The notes under the pieces: model-generated | Database searches by the model: none | What the model saw: only the letters and a program-made list of their open reading frames with translations | What the model was told of the DNA's origin: nothing | Part shown: in pieces, positions 26,438 to 34,830 of the stretch | Numbering within the stretch: the first letter of the stretch is position 1 | Layout: each line of letters opens with the position of its first letter | From: Aureibacillus halotolerans | GTDB lineage: Bacteria; Bacillota; Bacilli; Bacillales; DSM-28697 | Direction: 5' to 3' | Length of the DNA stretch: 64,000 nucleotides | Assembly (NCBI RefSeq): GCF_004363045.1 | Contig: NZ_SNYJ01000006.1 | Coordinates: 50,978-114,977 of the forward strand | Position numbers and translations under genes: made by a program

Positions 26438-27706
26438 TTAAAGCCATTCTCCCCCCGGATAAAGCGTTGAACTGTACAAACGTTTGGTCTGAGGCAACGG
26501 CTTAGAAGCGCCCTGTGAGACATCCTGCTTCTTGCTGGAGAATAGATATGCATTGGATTCGTCATAAATGACGATATTCTCCCTACCGCTGCCAAGGAGA
26601 TCCGCATGTACAACATACCCATCGACAGGAAATGTCACGACCGGGTTCATCCATCCGTCATACAACGTTGGATAAACGCCTCCTCCTCGTCGGTACGCCA
26701 AAATATAATCCAGCTTGTTTTCATCCCACTGCCGAACCGTATCAATAATGGTCAGCCAACCTTTGCTCTTTCGGTCTTCTTTCCAAATTTCCTGACCATT
26801 TTGATCCAACAAAAATAGGCCATCTTTGCCCGCTTCATCACCACGAATGATGCGATCCAATCCTGCAATTTGGCAGCCGGGGAGGTCATCCCGATAGTTC
26901 CCTACCGCGATATGCTGTGATTCAATCGAGTCTTCATACCGCCACAGCTCAACACCTTGCCAATCGTACATGACGGTCACACTGCCACCAATTACAATAT
27001 GGGGGACTCCCTCTTTTTGTCCATCTGTGTGAGCGATCCATATACAGTCTGCATGATCCTCAAGTGGCTGGCATGACCACAACTTTTTCCCGTCATAATT
27101 GAGAAGATCATACCCCGCCATCACCTCGTCACGGCCGTCTCCGTCAAAATCATACACCCATGGAAAGTGGCCTGGATTCCCTTCGTATTCCCAGAGCAAT
27201 TCAAATTTTCGGTCTACTGCCCACATTTTATGGTACCGATTTTTCAGGATAATGTCGCTAGGGTATTCATTCCCAGATAGATTCGCGATAATAATACAAT
27301 CGTGTGCGTCCGGTGCAGGTAGGTCATAGGCTTCCTTCACGTTCCCGCTCTTTCCATCCAGCACAAAAAACTGATCATTCATGACACATAGCACTTCGTT
27401 GTGACCATCGCCGTCGAGGTCATAAATTTGCGCTGGGTAATCTGCCCCTGGGCCTCCTGGTTCTGGATCAGGCATCCCGCGTTGCCATAACATGTGACCT
27501 TCTAAATCAAAAGCGGTCAAGCATTGCACCTGATAAGGAACATACCTTGCATCGATGCCTCCGATTGGCTGAACCATCAGAAGCTCCATCCTGCCATCGC
27601 CATCAAGATCACCAACAAGCATTTTGCACCCTTTACCAGCGGCGCGAATATCAACATTTCCTAAGTCAAACGGGATGCTTGTACCATTATGTTCGCTATT
27701 CATCAT
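26438..27706 (-). CDS. Rhamnogalacturonan lyase-like beta-propeller protein (PL11-type repeats)
   Basis: About 422 residues with no signal peptide, so probably cytoplasmic. Repeated calcium-loop motifs DLDGDGRMELL, DLDGDGHNEVL and DFDGDGRDEVM mark propeller blades, with W-rich strands between. The overall pattern resembles the eight-bladed propeller of rhamnogalacturonan lyases (PL11) but lacks their N-terminal domain, so lyase activity is not assured. A GTG at 27721 overlaps the ribosome binding site; ATG at 27706 (or the next codon) follows AGAGGAGAGAAC. It lies near GH43-like and Lpl-type transporter genes, suggesting use of pectin or plant-cell-wall fragments. Confidence 0.7.
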   Translation of the reverse strand: MMNSEHNGTSIPFDLGNVDIRAAGKGCKMLVGDLDGDGRMELLMVQPIGGIDARYVPYQVQCLTAFDLEGHMLWQRGMPDPEPGGPGADYPAQIYDLDGDGHNEVLCVMNDQFFVLDGKSGNVKEAYDLPAPDAHDCIIIANLSGNEYPSDIILKNRYHKMWAVDRKFELLWEYEGNPGHFPWVYDFDGDGRDEVMAGYDLLNYDGKKLWSCQPLEDHADCIWIAHTDGQKEGVPHIVIGGSVTVMYDWQGVELWRYEDSIESQHIAVGNYRDDLPGCQIAGLDRIIRGDEAGKDGLFLLDQNGQEIWKEDRKSKGWLTIIDTVRQWDENKLDYILAYRRGGGVYPTLYDGWMNPVVTFPVDGYVVHADLLGSGRENIVIYDESNAYLFSSKKQDVSQGASKPLPQTKRLYSSTLYPGGEWL

Positions 27707-28095
27707 GTTCTCTCCTCTCACTCTGTCGATCAGCTGCAGGGCAGTATACTTGTGCCCAGTATGTATAAGATGAAGCAGGTATTCTATTTTGCTTCCCTCA
27801 ACAATTCTCTTTAATTAACGGTATAAGTTTATCACAAAACGCCCCTAATGTAAGCGTTTCATTATTCTTTTGCAGAGCTTTAAGCAAGCAACCATTCTTC
27901 CTCGTTTGTCTTACTATTGATGTAATAAGGGGGAAGGAGGAACGAGGAAATTTTTTCTTCACATCCTTAGTCACGGTTTCATTCAGTATGTATAGGACGT
28001 TTAGAATGGAAAATGACCGAATACATATGAAATAATGCAAAGACAATCACGAAGATGAAAAACGAAATAAGTGTGAACTTGTTGGGGAGACATTA
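27707..28095. other. Divergent intergenic region
   Basis: Separates the minus-strand PL11-like gene from the plus-strand VanZ-like gene and must hold promoters for both. A near-palindrome AATGTAAGCGTTTCATT is centred near 27855 and partly resembles a cre site, but it misses the conserved CA end. The spurious frame on the minus strand here (27798-28046) has no ribosome binding site and cysteine-rich, low-quality sequence. Confidence 0.45.
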
Positions 28096-28581
28096 ATGAA
28101 AAATACGGTTGTTTATCTGTTATTACTTTTCTATATCTATTGTTTGTTCAAAATTGTCGTGCTCAAATTCGGTCCATTCCATATAGAAACTCTGCTGGAT
28201 AATCTACAGCGAAATACGGCAAACCCTGACTACCTTTTATACGCCCTGCATTCAGGAAACCTTGTGCCTCTCAGAGAAATCACCCGAGCACTAACTGCGT
28301 TAACGAAGCACACTTTGTTGAACTTGTTCGGAAATATTGTGATTTTCATTCCGTTTGGCGTTTTTCTCGGTACCTTGATGAAATCCAAGATCCTTCAATT
28401 CTTGAGAGTATTTATCCTATCTTTTGGGCTAAGCCTTAGTTTGGAAAGCGCACAGTTATTCTTTTCAATGGGAACGTTCGACGTTGATGATCTCATTCTG
28501 AACACCGTTGGAGGCTTGATTGGTTTCGTCTTTTATGTGCTTATCTCCCGACTGTTAAAGGATAGAAAAAAAGTCAGTTAA
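28096..28581 (+). CDS. VanZ-family membrane protein
   Basis: A 161-residue protein with four predicted membrane helices. It carries the VanZ pattern: NLVPL near residue 55, NLFGNIVIFIPFGVF in the middle, SLESAQLFF, and FDVDDLILNTVGGLIG near the end. VanZ gives low-level teicoplanin resistance in enterococci; most homologues have no known role. ATG after GGGGAGACATTA. It precedes, and is oriented with, the TetR/oxidoreductase pair but has a separate promoter between. Confidence 0.9.
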   Translation: MKNTVVYLLLLFYIYCLFKIVVLKFGPFHIETLLDNLQRNTANPDYLLYALHSGNLVPLREITRALTALTKHTLLNLFGNIVIFIPFGVFLGTLMKSKILQFLRVFILSFGLSLSLESAQLFFSMGTFDVDDLILNTVGGLIGFVFYVLISRLLKDRKKVS

Positions 28582-28630
28582 TTCATCTTTAACGAACACC
28601 TCAGATACTAAATTCGTCGAAATGTTTATA

Positions 28631-28659
28631 TTGGAATGTTCATTCCATAATGATATAAT
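28631..28659 (+). promoter_or_regulatory. tetR promoter with overlapping operator
   Basis: -35 TTGGAA (28631-28636), 17-nt spacer, -10 TATAAT (28654-28659). The operator-like dyad GGAATGTTCATTCC (28633-28646) overlaps the -35 and part of the spacer. Two further copies of the same dyad lie before the oxidoreductase gene, pointing to autorepression by the TetR protein. Confidence 0.78.
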
Positions 28660-28677
28660 CTCATTAGGTGATCAAAA

Positions 28678-29253
28678 ATGGCGCGTCCTAAACAATTTGA
28701 CAGAGATCGAGCTCTTGCACAAGCGATGTATACCTTTTGGGAAAAAGGCTATGCTGCGACGAATGTTCCAGATTTATTGACAAGTATGGGCATCAGTCGT
28801 TCCAGTTTATATGAATCCTTTACAGATAAACAAACGTTATTCGCTGAAACCTTGAAGCATTATGAGCATTCCGGCAAACAACGCTACAACCTTTGGAAGC
28901 AGGCGCCTTCTGTAAAAGAAGGGTTGAGGCAGTTTTTTTCTTATCATATCGCTCAGGCACTGGATGATGAGACGCCTGGAGGTTGTTTTATGTCCAATAC
29001 GATGGTGACCTTTGATCAAATGGATCTCACGATGCAGCAGTTGATTGAAGAAAGCTTTGAGTCCTTTGAACAGTCCTTACAACGTTTATTAGAACAAGGG
29101 CAACGGACTGGGGAAATTGCAGCAGACCGAGACATACATTCACTTGTCACTCTCTTCCATAGCCTCAATCATGGCATTAACGTAATGTCCAAAGTAAATA
29201 AGAATAAAAAAACTTACGAACAGATGGTCGAAGAAGCCTTAAAGCTGATTTGA
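28678..29253 (+). CDS. TetR/AcrR-family regulator
   Basis: A 191-residue regulator with HTH around residues 25-46 (ATNVPDLLTSMGISRSSLYESF) and the following TDKQTLFAETLKHYE. The ligand domain has PGGCFMSNT, the pattern of the YxaF/TetR_C group sensing aromatic compounds or quinones. ATG at 28678 after AGGTGATC. Conserved dyads lie before it and before the downstream oxidoreductase gene, so it probably represses both. Ligand unknown. Confidence 0.9.
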   Translation: MARPKQFDRDRALAQAMYTFWEKGYAATNVPDLLTSMGISRSSLYESFTDKQTLFAETLKHYEHSGKQRYNLWKQAPSVKEGLRQFFSYHIAQALDDETPGGCFMSNTMVTFDQMDLTMQQLIEESFESFEQSLQRLLEQGQRTGEIAADRDIHSLVTLFHSLNHGINVMSKVNKNKKTYEQMVEEALKLI

Positions 29254-29273
29254 CCTTATTTTTCGCAAGTTTC

Positions 29274-29287
29274 GGAACGATCATTCC
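29274..29287 (+). promoter_or_regulatory. Operator 2 of the TetR regulator
   Basis: GGAACGATCATTCC, 11 or more of 14 positions shared with the sites at 28633 and 29331, about 21 nt after the tetR stop. It lies between tetR and the oxidoreductase gene. Confidence 0.75.
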
Positions 29288-29330
29288 ATTAAGAGACAAT
29301 GTTGGGTCTAAAAAGGGTTCTCTTTTTTCC

Positions 29331-29344
29331 GGAACGTTCATTCC
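29331..29344 (+). promoter_or_regulatory. Operator 3 of the TetR regulator
   Basis: GGAACGTTCATTCC, extended by CC and GG to an 18-bp dyad (29329-29346). It is centred 57 bp from operator 2 and 60-70 bp before the oxidoreductase start, so it probably lies over that promoter, whose -35/-10 boxes are not clear by eye. Confidence 0.75.
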
Positions 29345-29405
29345 GGAAAAAGTCATTGAATCTACGCTGTTGATCACCTGAATTTTTCTACTAAGGAGAA
29401 GTGAG

Positions 29406-29954
29406 ATGAAAAAAACACTCGTGATCGAAGCGCATCCCCATTTGCATGATGGGTCACGCGCTAATTTGTGCAGAGTCGAGGCATTACGTTCTCATTCGAA
29501 CATCACCGTTCATTCCCTTTACGAAGTGTATCCGGATTGGACGATTGATACCAAGGACGAGCAGCAGTTGCTTCTTGACCATGACCGGATTGTTCTTCAA
29601 TATCCTCTATATTGGTACAGTGTAACTCCGCTTTTAAAAAAATGGTTTGACGATGTATTGGAATATGGCTGGGCTTATGGGTCTAAAGGGGTGCAGCTAC
29701 AAGGAAAGCAGTTTATCCTTGCGATCACAGCCGGTGGAACCCTCGAAGATTATCAAGCTGGTGGGTCTGATTGGTTTTCAATCAGTGAATACACGAAACC
29801 TTTGCAGGCAACGATCGTTAGGTGCAGAGGTACGTTCCTCCCATCATGGATCACTTACGATGCGGACCAATTGACTGAAAAACAGTTGCAAATTGAAGCA
29901 GCAGCCTATGTGAACTACATTCAAGACCAATCCTTGAAAGCTTACAAACTTTAA
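29406..29954 (+). CDS. NAD(P)H oxidoreductase, flavodoxin-like fold (KefF/YwrO type)
   Basis: A 182-residue flavin reductase. The phosphate-binding region is EAHPHLHDGSRAN, the hallmark YPLYWYSVTPLLKKWFDDVL is present (about 61-80), and GGTLEDYQAGG follows, all typical of NQO1-like KefF/MdaB/YwrO quinone reductases. It probably reduces quinones or nitro compounds in the cytoplasm. ATG after AAGGAGAAGTGAG. Two TetR operators precede it. This matches known regulator/quinone-reductase pairs that respond to electrophiles. Confidence 0.9.
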   Translation: MKKTLVIEAHPHLHDGSRANLCRVEALRSHSNITVHSLYEVYPDWTIDTKDEQQLLLDHDRIVLQYPLYWYSVTPLLKKWFDDVLEYGWAYGSKGVQLQGKQFILAITAGGTLEDYQAGGSDWFSISEYTKPLQATIVRCRGTFLPSWITYDADQLTEKQLQIEAAAYVNYIQDQSLKAYKL

Positions 29955-30042
29955 ACGGCCTATTCATCTTAGCCCATGAGCCCGCCAGTTTGTTTATTGC
30001 CTAAGAACCTGAGATGAAGTTGCCTTATAGTACAAACAAAGA

Positions 30043-30062
30043 GACGCCTACATTCGGGCGTC
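30043..30062 (-). terminator. Terminator of the GH43-like/transporter operon
   Basis: GACGCC (30043-30048) and GGCGTC (30057-30062) pair around an 8-nt loop. On the minus strand the stem is followed by TCTTTGTTTG. It lies about 60 nt past the GH43-like stop. It may also end the plus-strand oxidoreductase transcript. Confidence 0.65.
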
Positions 30063-30123
30063 CCTTAGTGATTTCCTCTAACTTTATAAAGCTATCGTTA
30101 AAATTTTTTTAAAAGAAAGCCTT

Positions 30124-31047
30124 CTAGCTTCTTTCCCCCGTACCATCCACATAAGGAGTCCCGTCACGCCAGCCAATGGAAACGCGTGAGATATACCAGG
30201 TTCTCCCCATGTCGTTATTGCCTTGAAAAAACAGATGCGTTTGCGAATTCTCATCTGTAAAAACGAACGGATGGCCTGATTCAGACTCGTTCCAGCTTCC
30301 TGGTTTTCCGTTTGACAAGAACGGCTCTTGGAACAAGCGGGTCCACTGAACGGCATCCACACTTACTGCACAGCCAATTTGCTGTGGTTTGTTGTTGTAT
30401 GCACCGGCGTAAAACATATACAGTTTCCCTTCCCGTTCACATACTGCTGCAGCTTCAATGCATTCTTGCTCCCACGGCAATTCGGGATAAAGAATCGCCT
30501 CATCACATTCCTGGATCCAGTCTGACCGAACGAAGTCAGAATCCAACGAAGCAGATGCAACTCCTTGCATCTGAATGTCGCCTTGGGGATCCCTCGTCGC
30601 GAAGTACAGCCATAATTTCCCTTTAAATACGATGACATCTGCGTCTATAGCTCTGCCGTTGTTCCATGGCCCAGTTGGTCGAAAGACAGGATTTGTTGAA
30701 TTCTTCGTAAAATTGGTTCCGTCGTCGGAAACCGCATGGCAGATCGCATCATTTGCACCGTTTCCGTATGTCTGATAAAACACATGGATTCGGTTATCGA
30801 GCACGATCGCCCCTGGTGCACAAATCCCCCTCTGCTCGTAAGTCTGGTCTTCCGGGATCTCCCCTACCGTTTCCCAATGCTCCAAATCATCACTGACCGC
30901 AATACCGATGGAGAAGCCACGATCACTAGTTTTTTGCTCGCCGACATAAGGACCAAGCGTATAATACATCCAATACTTCCCTTTAAAAGAAACGACCGCA
31001 GGGTCCTTCGTAAAGGGTCGTCCTCGTGATGTGTCCGCAAACTTCAT
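30124..31047 (-). CDS. GH43-like five-bladed propeller glycosidase
   Basis: A 307-residue protein without a signal peptide. The early motif FTKDPAVVSFKGKYWMYY carries the catalytic-base-type Asp. AIDADVIVFKGKLWLYF carries the second Asp, and QECIEAAAVCEREGKLYMFY carries the likely catalytic Glu, the order of family 43-type five-bladed propellers (also seen in GH32/68/117 relatives). ATG after GGGAGGACGACGA, 13 nt behind the substrate-binding protein gene. It is the last gene of the importer operon and probably removes arabinose or related side sugars from imported oligosaccharides. Exact substrate unknown. Confidence 0.8.
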   Translation of the reverse strand: MKFADTSRGRPFTKDPAVVSFKGKYWMYYTLGPYVGEQKTSDRGFSIGIAVSDDLEHWETVGEIPEDQTYEQRGICAPGAIVLDNRIHVFYQTYGNGANDAICHAVSDDGTNFTKNSTNPVFRPTGPWNNGRAIDADVIVFKGKLWLYFATRDPQGDIQMQGVASASLDSDFVRSDWIQECDEAILYPELPWEQECIEAAAVCEREGKLYMFYAGAYNNKPQQIGCAVSVDAVQWTRLFQEPFLSNGKPGSWNESESGHPFVFTDENSQTHLFFQGNNDMGRTWYISRVSIGWRDGTPYVDGTGERS

Positions 31048-31060
31048 TCGTCGTCCTCCC

Positions 31061-32695
31061 TTATTCCTGTCTATCCGGAATGTACTTATACATATCTTCT
31101 GCTAGAAAAGCAGTGTCTTTGTTCTCCATATACCATGTCTGATAAAATTCTTCCAATTGCTCTCCTCCTGCCTCATCCCATGCCTTTTTCGCATCAGCCA
31201 CTGCTTGCTCCACCGGATATTGCTCTCCTGATACAATCGCCTGATCATAGATATTTTGAATCGCGTCATTTGCATTTTGCGAGATCAAAATTAAATGATT
31301 GGGAATTTGCGGCATATGTTCTCCGTGCGTAACAAAAGGATAGTCATTGTTTAAATTCAACTCGTTATTTCTGTGCACGATATCAATAAATTCTTTTTCA
31401 AGCGGATTTTCTTCATCTAGACGGTTTGCCAAATCACTACACGTCCCCAATTCAGCTCTTGAAACCAACATATGAAAGTCGACGTTCCATGAAACTTCTG
31501 CGGTATATTTATCCCCATCAATAATTTCCGGACAGCCTTCTGAATCTAACTCGTAGTGTTCGCCTTCAAATCCATTTCGTAGATTCACTGCATTCTCAGG
31601 ATCTGCCATAAAGTCAATGTACTCAACAAGGGCTTCTGTATTGTCCGCTTGTGCGTTGACGACAGCTGTCATTTGGACAGGATTCGGTAATCCAACAGAA
31701 AAGCGACCAAAAGGGCCTTCCGGCAAAATAGGGATGACATCCGCTTCGGGCACATTTCTTTTCAATGGACTGTAAAAGCGATCGATATCAATTGTATCAA
31801 CCGTACGGCCTGCGTGAATGCCAACCTTCCCGGTGACCCAATCTTGAAGTGCCTGCTCCCCGTTTAAGTCGGTGAGAAAGTCAAGATCCGCTAATCCTGA
31901 ATCATAGGCTTCTTTTCTGAAAGCGAGGTCCGCTTCATACCTTTCCCAATCTTTTACCCATTGGTCCTCATCATTAATGACCCACGTGACATTTTGAAAC
32001 AAGGAACCGATCGCACCAGCAGTCTCACCACTCAGAGCAATGCCGAAAGTGTCGTCTACGCCATTCCCATCAGGATCCTCGTACGTGAACGCATTGGCCA
32101 CTTCGAGCAATTCTTCCATTGTGTCCGGCACTTCCAGATTCAAATTATCCAGCCAGTCTTTTCGAATAAAAAGCGCTTGAAAACTGTGTAGGTAGGAGAC
32201 TCTGCCAACTTCATATAGTTTTCCGTCATCCTTTGTTCCTAACGTTTTTAAGTCCGGATATTTTTCCATCAGCGCTTTATACGTGTCGCTATGTTCCTCG
32301 ATGAGACCACCGATGGGCATTAATTGTCCTTGTTGATACAGTTGATTCCGGTACCCTGTGTCAAATTCAAACACCAAATCCGGAGCATCGCCTGAGGCAA
32401 ACAACGTATTAAATGTTTCCACGGATTCCCAACGTGGAATGGTTTTGTAATTCACCTTAACAGCCGATTCTTCGTTGATCCATTGCGTCCATAGATTGTC
32501 ATCAATACTGCCTTCCTCTCGAGGAATTGAACCGCGGTCATAGAGAGAGACGCTAATTTCCGGCTTGCCACCTGCTGTTTCTCCGCTTGCCTCTTCACTG
32601 GACCCTCCATCATTTGAGCACCCAGCGACCATTAGTAAAAACGTGCACAGGCCCCCGATGGTAGCTGTCTTCCATAGCTTTTTCCTTAATCTCAT
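31061..32695 (-). CDS. ABC transporter substrate-binding lipoprotein (LplA type)
   Basis: A 544-residue extracytoplasmic solute-binding lipoprotein. The signal ends in a lipobox LMVAGC with Cys26, followed by a Ser/Gly/Glu-rich linker. Family 1 features include GKLYEVGR, a DGNGVDDTFGIALSG segment (calcium-loop-like) and a C-terminal domain rich in aromatic residues. It is similar in length and pattern to LplA/YtcQ, which bind complex plant oligosaccharides. ATG after GGGGAGGTC. It follows the two permease genes and precedes the GH43-like gene. Confidence 0.9.
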   Translation of the reverse strand: MRLRKKLWKTATIGGLCTFLLMVAGCSNDGGSSEEASGETAGGKPEISVSLYDRGSIPREEGSIDDNLWTQWINEESAVKVNYKTIPRWESVETFNTLFASGDAPDLVFEFDTGYRNQLYQQGQLMPIGGLIEEHSDTYKALMEKYPDLKTLGTKDDGKLYEVGRVSYLHSFQALFIRKDWLDNLNLEVPDTMEELLEVANAFTYEDPDGNGVDDTFGIALSGETAGAIGSLFQNVTWVINDEDQWVKDWERYEADLAFRKEAYDSGLADLDFLTDLNGEQALQDWVTGKVGIHAGRTVDTIDIDRFYSPLKRNVPEADVIPILPEGPFGRFSVGLPNPVQMTAVVNAQADNTEALVEYIDFMADPENAVNLRNGFEGEHYELDSEGCPEIIDGDKYTAEVSWNVDFHMLVSRAELGTCSDLANRLDEENPLEKEFIDIVHRNNELNLNNDYPFVTHGEHMPQIPNHLILISQNANDAIQNIYDQAIVSGEQYPVEQAVADAKKAWDEAGGEQLEEFYQTWYMENKDTAFLAEDMYKYIPDRQE

Positions 32696-32734
32696 GATTT
32701 AAAGACCTCCCCTATACTATTTTGTGTTCTAAAC

Positions 32735-33616
32735 CTATCCCTTAACAGAACCGAGCATCACCCCTTTGACGAAGTACTTTTGCACGAACGGGTAGACAAT
32801 CAGCATAGGAATGACCATGAAAATAATGCCCGCCGAGCGGACGGATTCTGGGGTCATTTGCATTTGGCTTGCATCTTCCGGCGTGGCATGCATCATTTCC
32901 TGCATCAGTGACTGGCTCTGAATCATCTGCTGCACAAGAACGGGCAGGTTATACTTACTTGTGTCATTGATATAGATCAACACCTGCATAAACGCATTCC
33001 AGTAGCCAACACCATAAAAAAGTGCCAATGCCGCAAGTACAGGCATAGAGAGAGGCAAAATGATCCGTATTAGCAACTTCCACTCGTTGCAACCATCGAT
33101 CCTTGCTGATTCCTGAACTTCCTCGGGGATGTTCTGGAAATAGGTTCGCATCACTAGCATATTGAAAACGCTTACTAAATTTAAAATCCAGACGGCTGAA
33201 AATGTGTTAATAACATCAAAATACTTCAAGACAAGAAAGGTCGGAATGATCCCCCCTTGGAAAAGCATTGTAAACACAAGCAGCAATGTAAAAAAACTTC
33301 TTCCGATAAAGTATTTCCTGGAGAGAGGATACGCCGCAAGAATCGTAAACGCCATGCTGAAAATCACCCCAAGAACGGTGATGGTTACACTGTTCAAGAA
33401 AGCCTGGATGATATTTGTTCCGTTGATTAGCAATTTATAGGATTCCAACGTCCAGCCAACAGGTACAAGTGTAACCATCCCTGACAGCACCGCATGAGAA
33501 TCACTAAGAGACATAGCTAAAATATGGATCAACGGGAATACACACGTCAGAGCTCCGACGGCTAGAAGAATATAATTGACGGAATAAAACACTTTATCTC
33601 CAAAAGAATCTCTCAA
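32735..33616 (-). CDS. Carbohydrate ABC permease (LplC/YtcP type, MalG-like)
   Basis: A 293-residue permease with six helices. The EAA coupling loop reads VQESARIDGCNEWKLLIRIILPLSMP (about 178-203). The C-terminus FVQKYFVKGVMLGSVKG is typical of MalG-like subunits of the Lpl group. It is the second permease of the importer, 39 nt before the lipoprotein gene. No ATPase is encoded, so a shared MsmX-type ATPase encoded elsewhere is expected. Confidence 0.93.
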   Translation of the reverse strand: MRDSFGDKVFYSVNYILLAVGALTCVFPLIHILAMSLSDSHAVLSGMVTLVPVGWTLESYKLLINGTNIIQAFLNSVTITVLGVIFSMAFTILAAYPLSRKYFIGRSFFTLLLVFTMLFQGGIIPTFLVLKYFDVINTFSAVWILNLVSVFNMLVMRTYFQNIPEEVQESARIDGCNEWKLLIRIILPLSMPVLAALALFYGVGYWNAFMQVLIYINDTSKYNLPVLVQQMIQSQSLMQEMMHATPEDASQMQMTPESVRSAGIIFMVIPMLIVYPFVQKYFVKGVMLGSVKG

Positions 33617-33652
33617 TGATCCAGCCCCCTTTTGAGTAACAAAATACGTCGT

Positions 33653-34630
33653 CTACCACAACCCACGATTGAATCGCCTCGCAATCCAGTTTGCCGTTAA
33701 AACGAGGACAAGTCCTACGAGAGATTCAAAGAACCCAAGTGCAGTCGTTACACTGTATTGCGCGCCAAGCAGTCCAATCTTATACACATAGGTACTAATA
33801 ACTTCTGAAACGCCCGCGACGACAGAATTTTGGAGCATGAATACTTGATCGAATCCGACTTCCATGATCTGCCCCATCGATAAAATCAGCATTAAAATGA
33901 TCGTGCCGCTGATTCCTGGAAGTGTGACGTGCCAAATTTGACGAAATTTATTGGCCCCATCCATACTTGCGGATTCATACAAGCTCGGGTTTATGGCTGA
34001 CAAGGCAGCCAAATAGATAATTGCTGAAAAACCTGTTGTTTTCCAAACCCCTGAGGCTAGAAGAACAGCAACCCAAGCGACCGGCTCGTACAAAAAGGGA
34101 TATACGTCGCCTGTTAGTTTTTGCACCCATACATTAATGATGCCGCTTTCCATCGATAACATTGCAATTACGATACCGGCGATAACGACCCATGAAAAGA
34201 AATGAGGCAAGTAAACGAGCGTTTGCACAGACTTTTTAAACCAGCTTTTGCGCACTTCATTCAACAAAATCGCCAGCAGAATTGGCAACGGAAATCCCAC
34301 GACCACCTGAAGCACACTTAACATTAACGTATTTCGAATAATATTCAGCATCTGCGGCGTGTTAAATAGCATTTCAAAATTGGCCATCCCTACCCACGGA
34401 CTCCCAAACACTCCTCCAGCCAAGCTGTACTGTTTAAAGGCAATCACCAAGCCTAGGATGGGACCATACTTAAACAGTAGAAAATAAATAAGAACTGGAG
34501 CAAACATAATGAACAGTGGCAAATTCTGACGTAAAAGCCTTTTCCGTCGTAATTTCCTTGACCTGGCTATAACGTCTTTTTGAATGGCAGGTGCTGATTC
34601 ATTTCCTGCGATACGGTTGAATTTCATCAT
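33653..34630 (-). CDS. Carbohydrate ABC permease (LplB/YteP type, MalF-like)
   Basis: A permease of about 325 residues. Six helices follow a basic N-terminus (LRRKRLLRQNLPLF). The coupling loop is LYESASMDGANKFRQIWHVTLPGI, and the C-terminal WIARRFNRGLW is characteristic of the LplB/YteP group. The frame runs up to 34672, but AAAGGGGATGG precedes two ATGs at 34630 and 34627, favouring a start there. First gene of the importer operon. Confidence 0.92.
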   Translation of the reverse strand: MMKFNRIAGNESAPAIQKDVIARSRKLRRKRLLRQNLPLFIMFAPVLIYFLLFKYGPILGLVIAFKQYSLAGGVFGSPWVGMANFEMLFNTPQMLNIIRNTLMLSVLQVVVGFPLPILLAILLNEVRKSWFKKSVQTLVYLPHFFSWVVIAGIVIAMLSMESGIINVWVQKLTGDVYPFLYEPVAWVAVLLASGVWKTTGFSAIIYLAALSAINPSLYESASMDGANKFRQIWHVTLPGISGTIILMLILSMGQIMEVGFDQVFMLQNSVVAGVSEVISTYVYKIGLLGAQYSVTTALGFFESLVGLVLVLTANWIARRFNRGLW

Positions 34631-34765
34631 CCATCCCCTTTCCCTGCGTTTTCTTATGTACTGCACATTCAACTTACGACATTCGCATTATTCAGGCAAT
34701 AAACTTTATTTTCATGAGTAAACCCAAAATAACTCCTTCCTACATCCTTTTCCTAAGTAACAAAA

Positions 34766-34797
34766 ACTCCTTGTCCCCAAGGATTGGGTCAAGGAGT
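34766..34797. terminator. Terminator between the YesS-like gene and the importer operon
   Basis: ACTCCTTG (34766-34773) pairs with CAAGGAGT (34790-34797), with an inner CCC/GGG extension. On the minus strand it is followed by TTTTTG. It lies 34 nt past the regulator stop, so regulator and importer are separate transcripts. Confidence 0.82.
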
Positions 34798-34830
34798 AAA
34801 GACACTTAACTTGTTTTATAGGCTTAACAA

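Noticed and set aside
27849-27863. cre-like site TGTAAGCGTTTCA
   Set aside because: The conserved CA end is out of register by one base and the position relative to either gene is unclear.
27798-28046. 82-residue minus-strand frame upstream of the PL11-like gene
   Set aside because: No ribosome binding site, odd composition, and it lies over the divergent promoter region.
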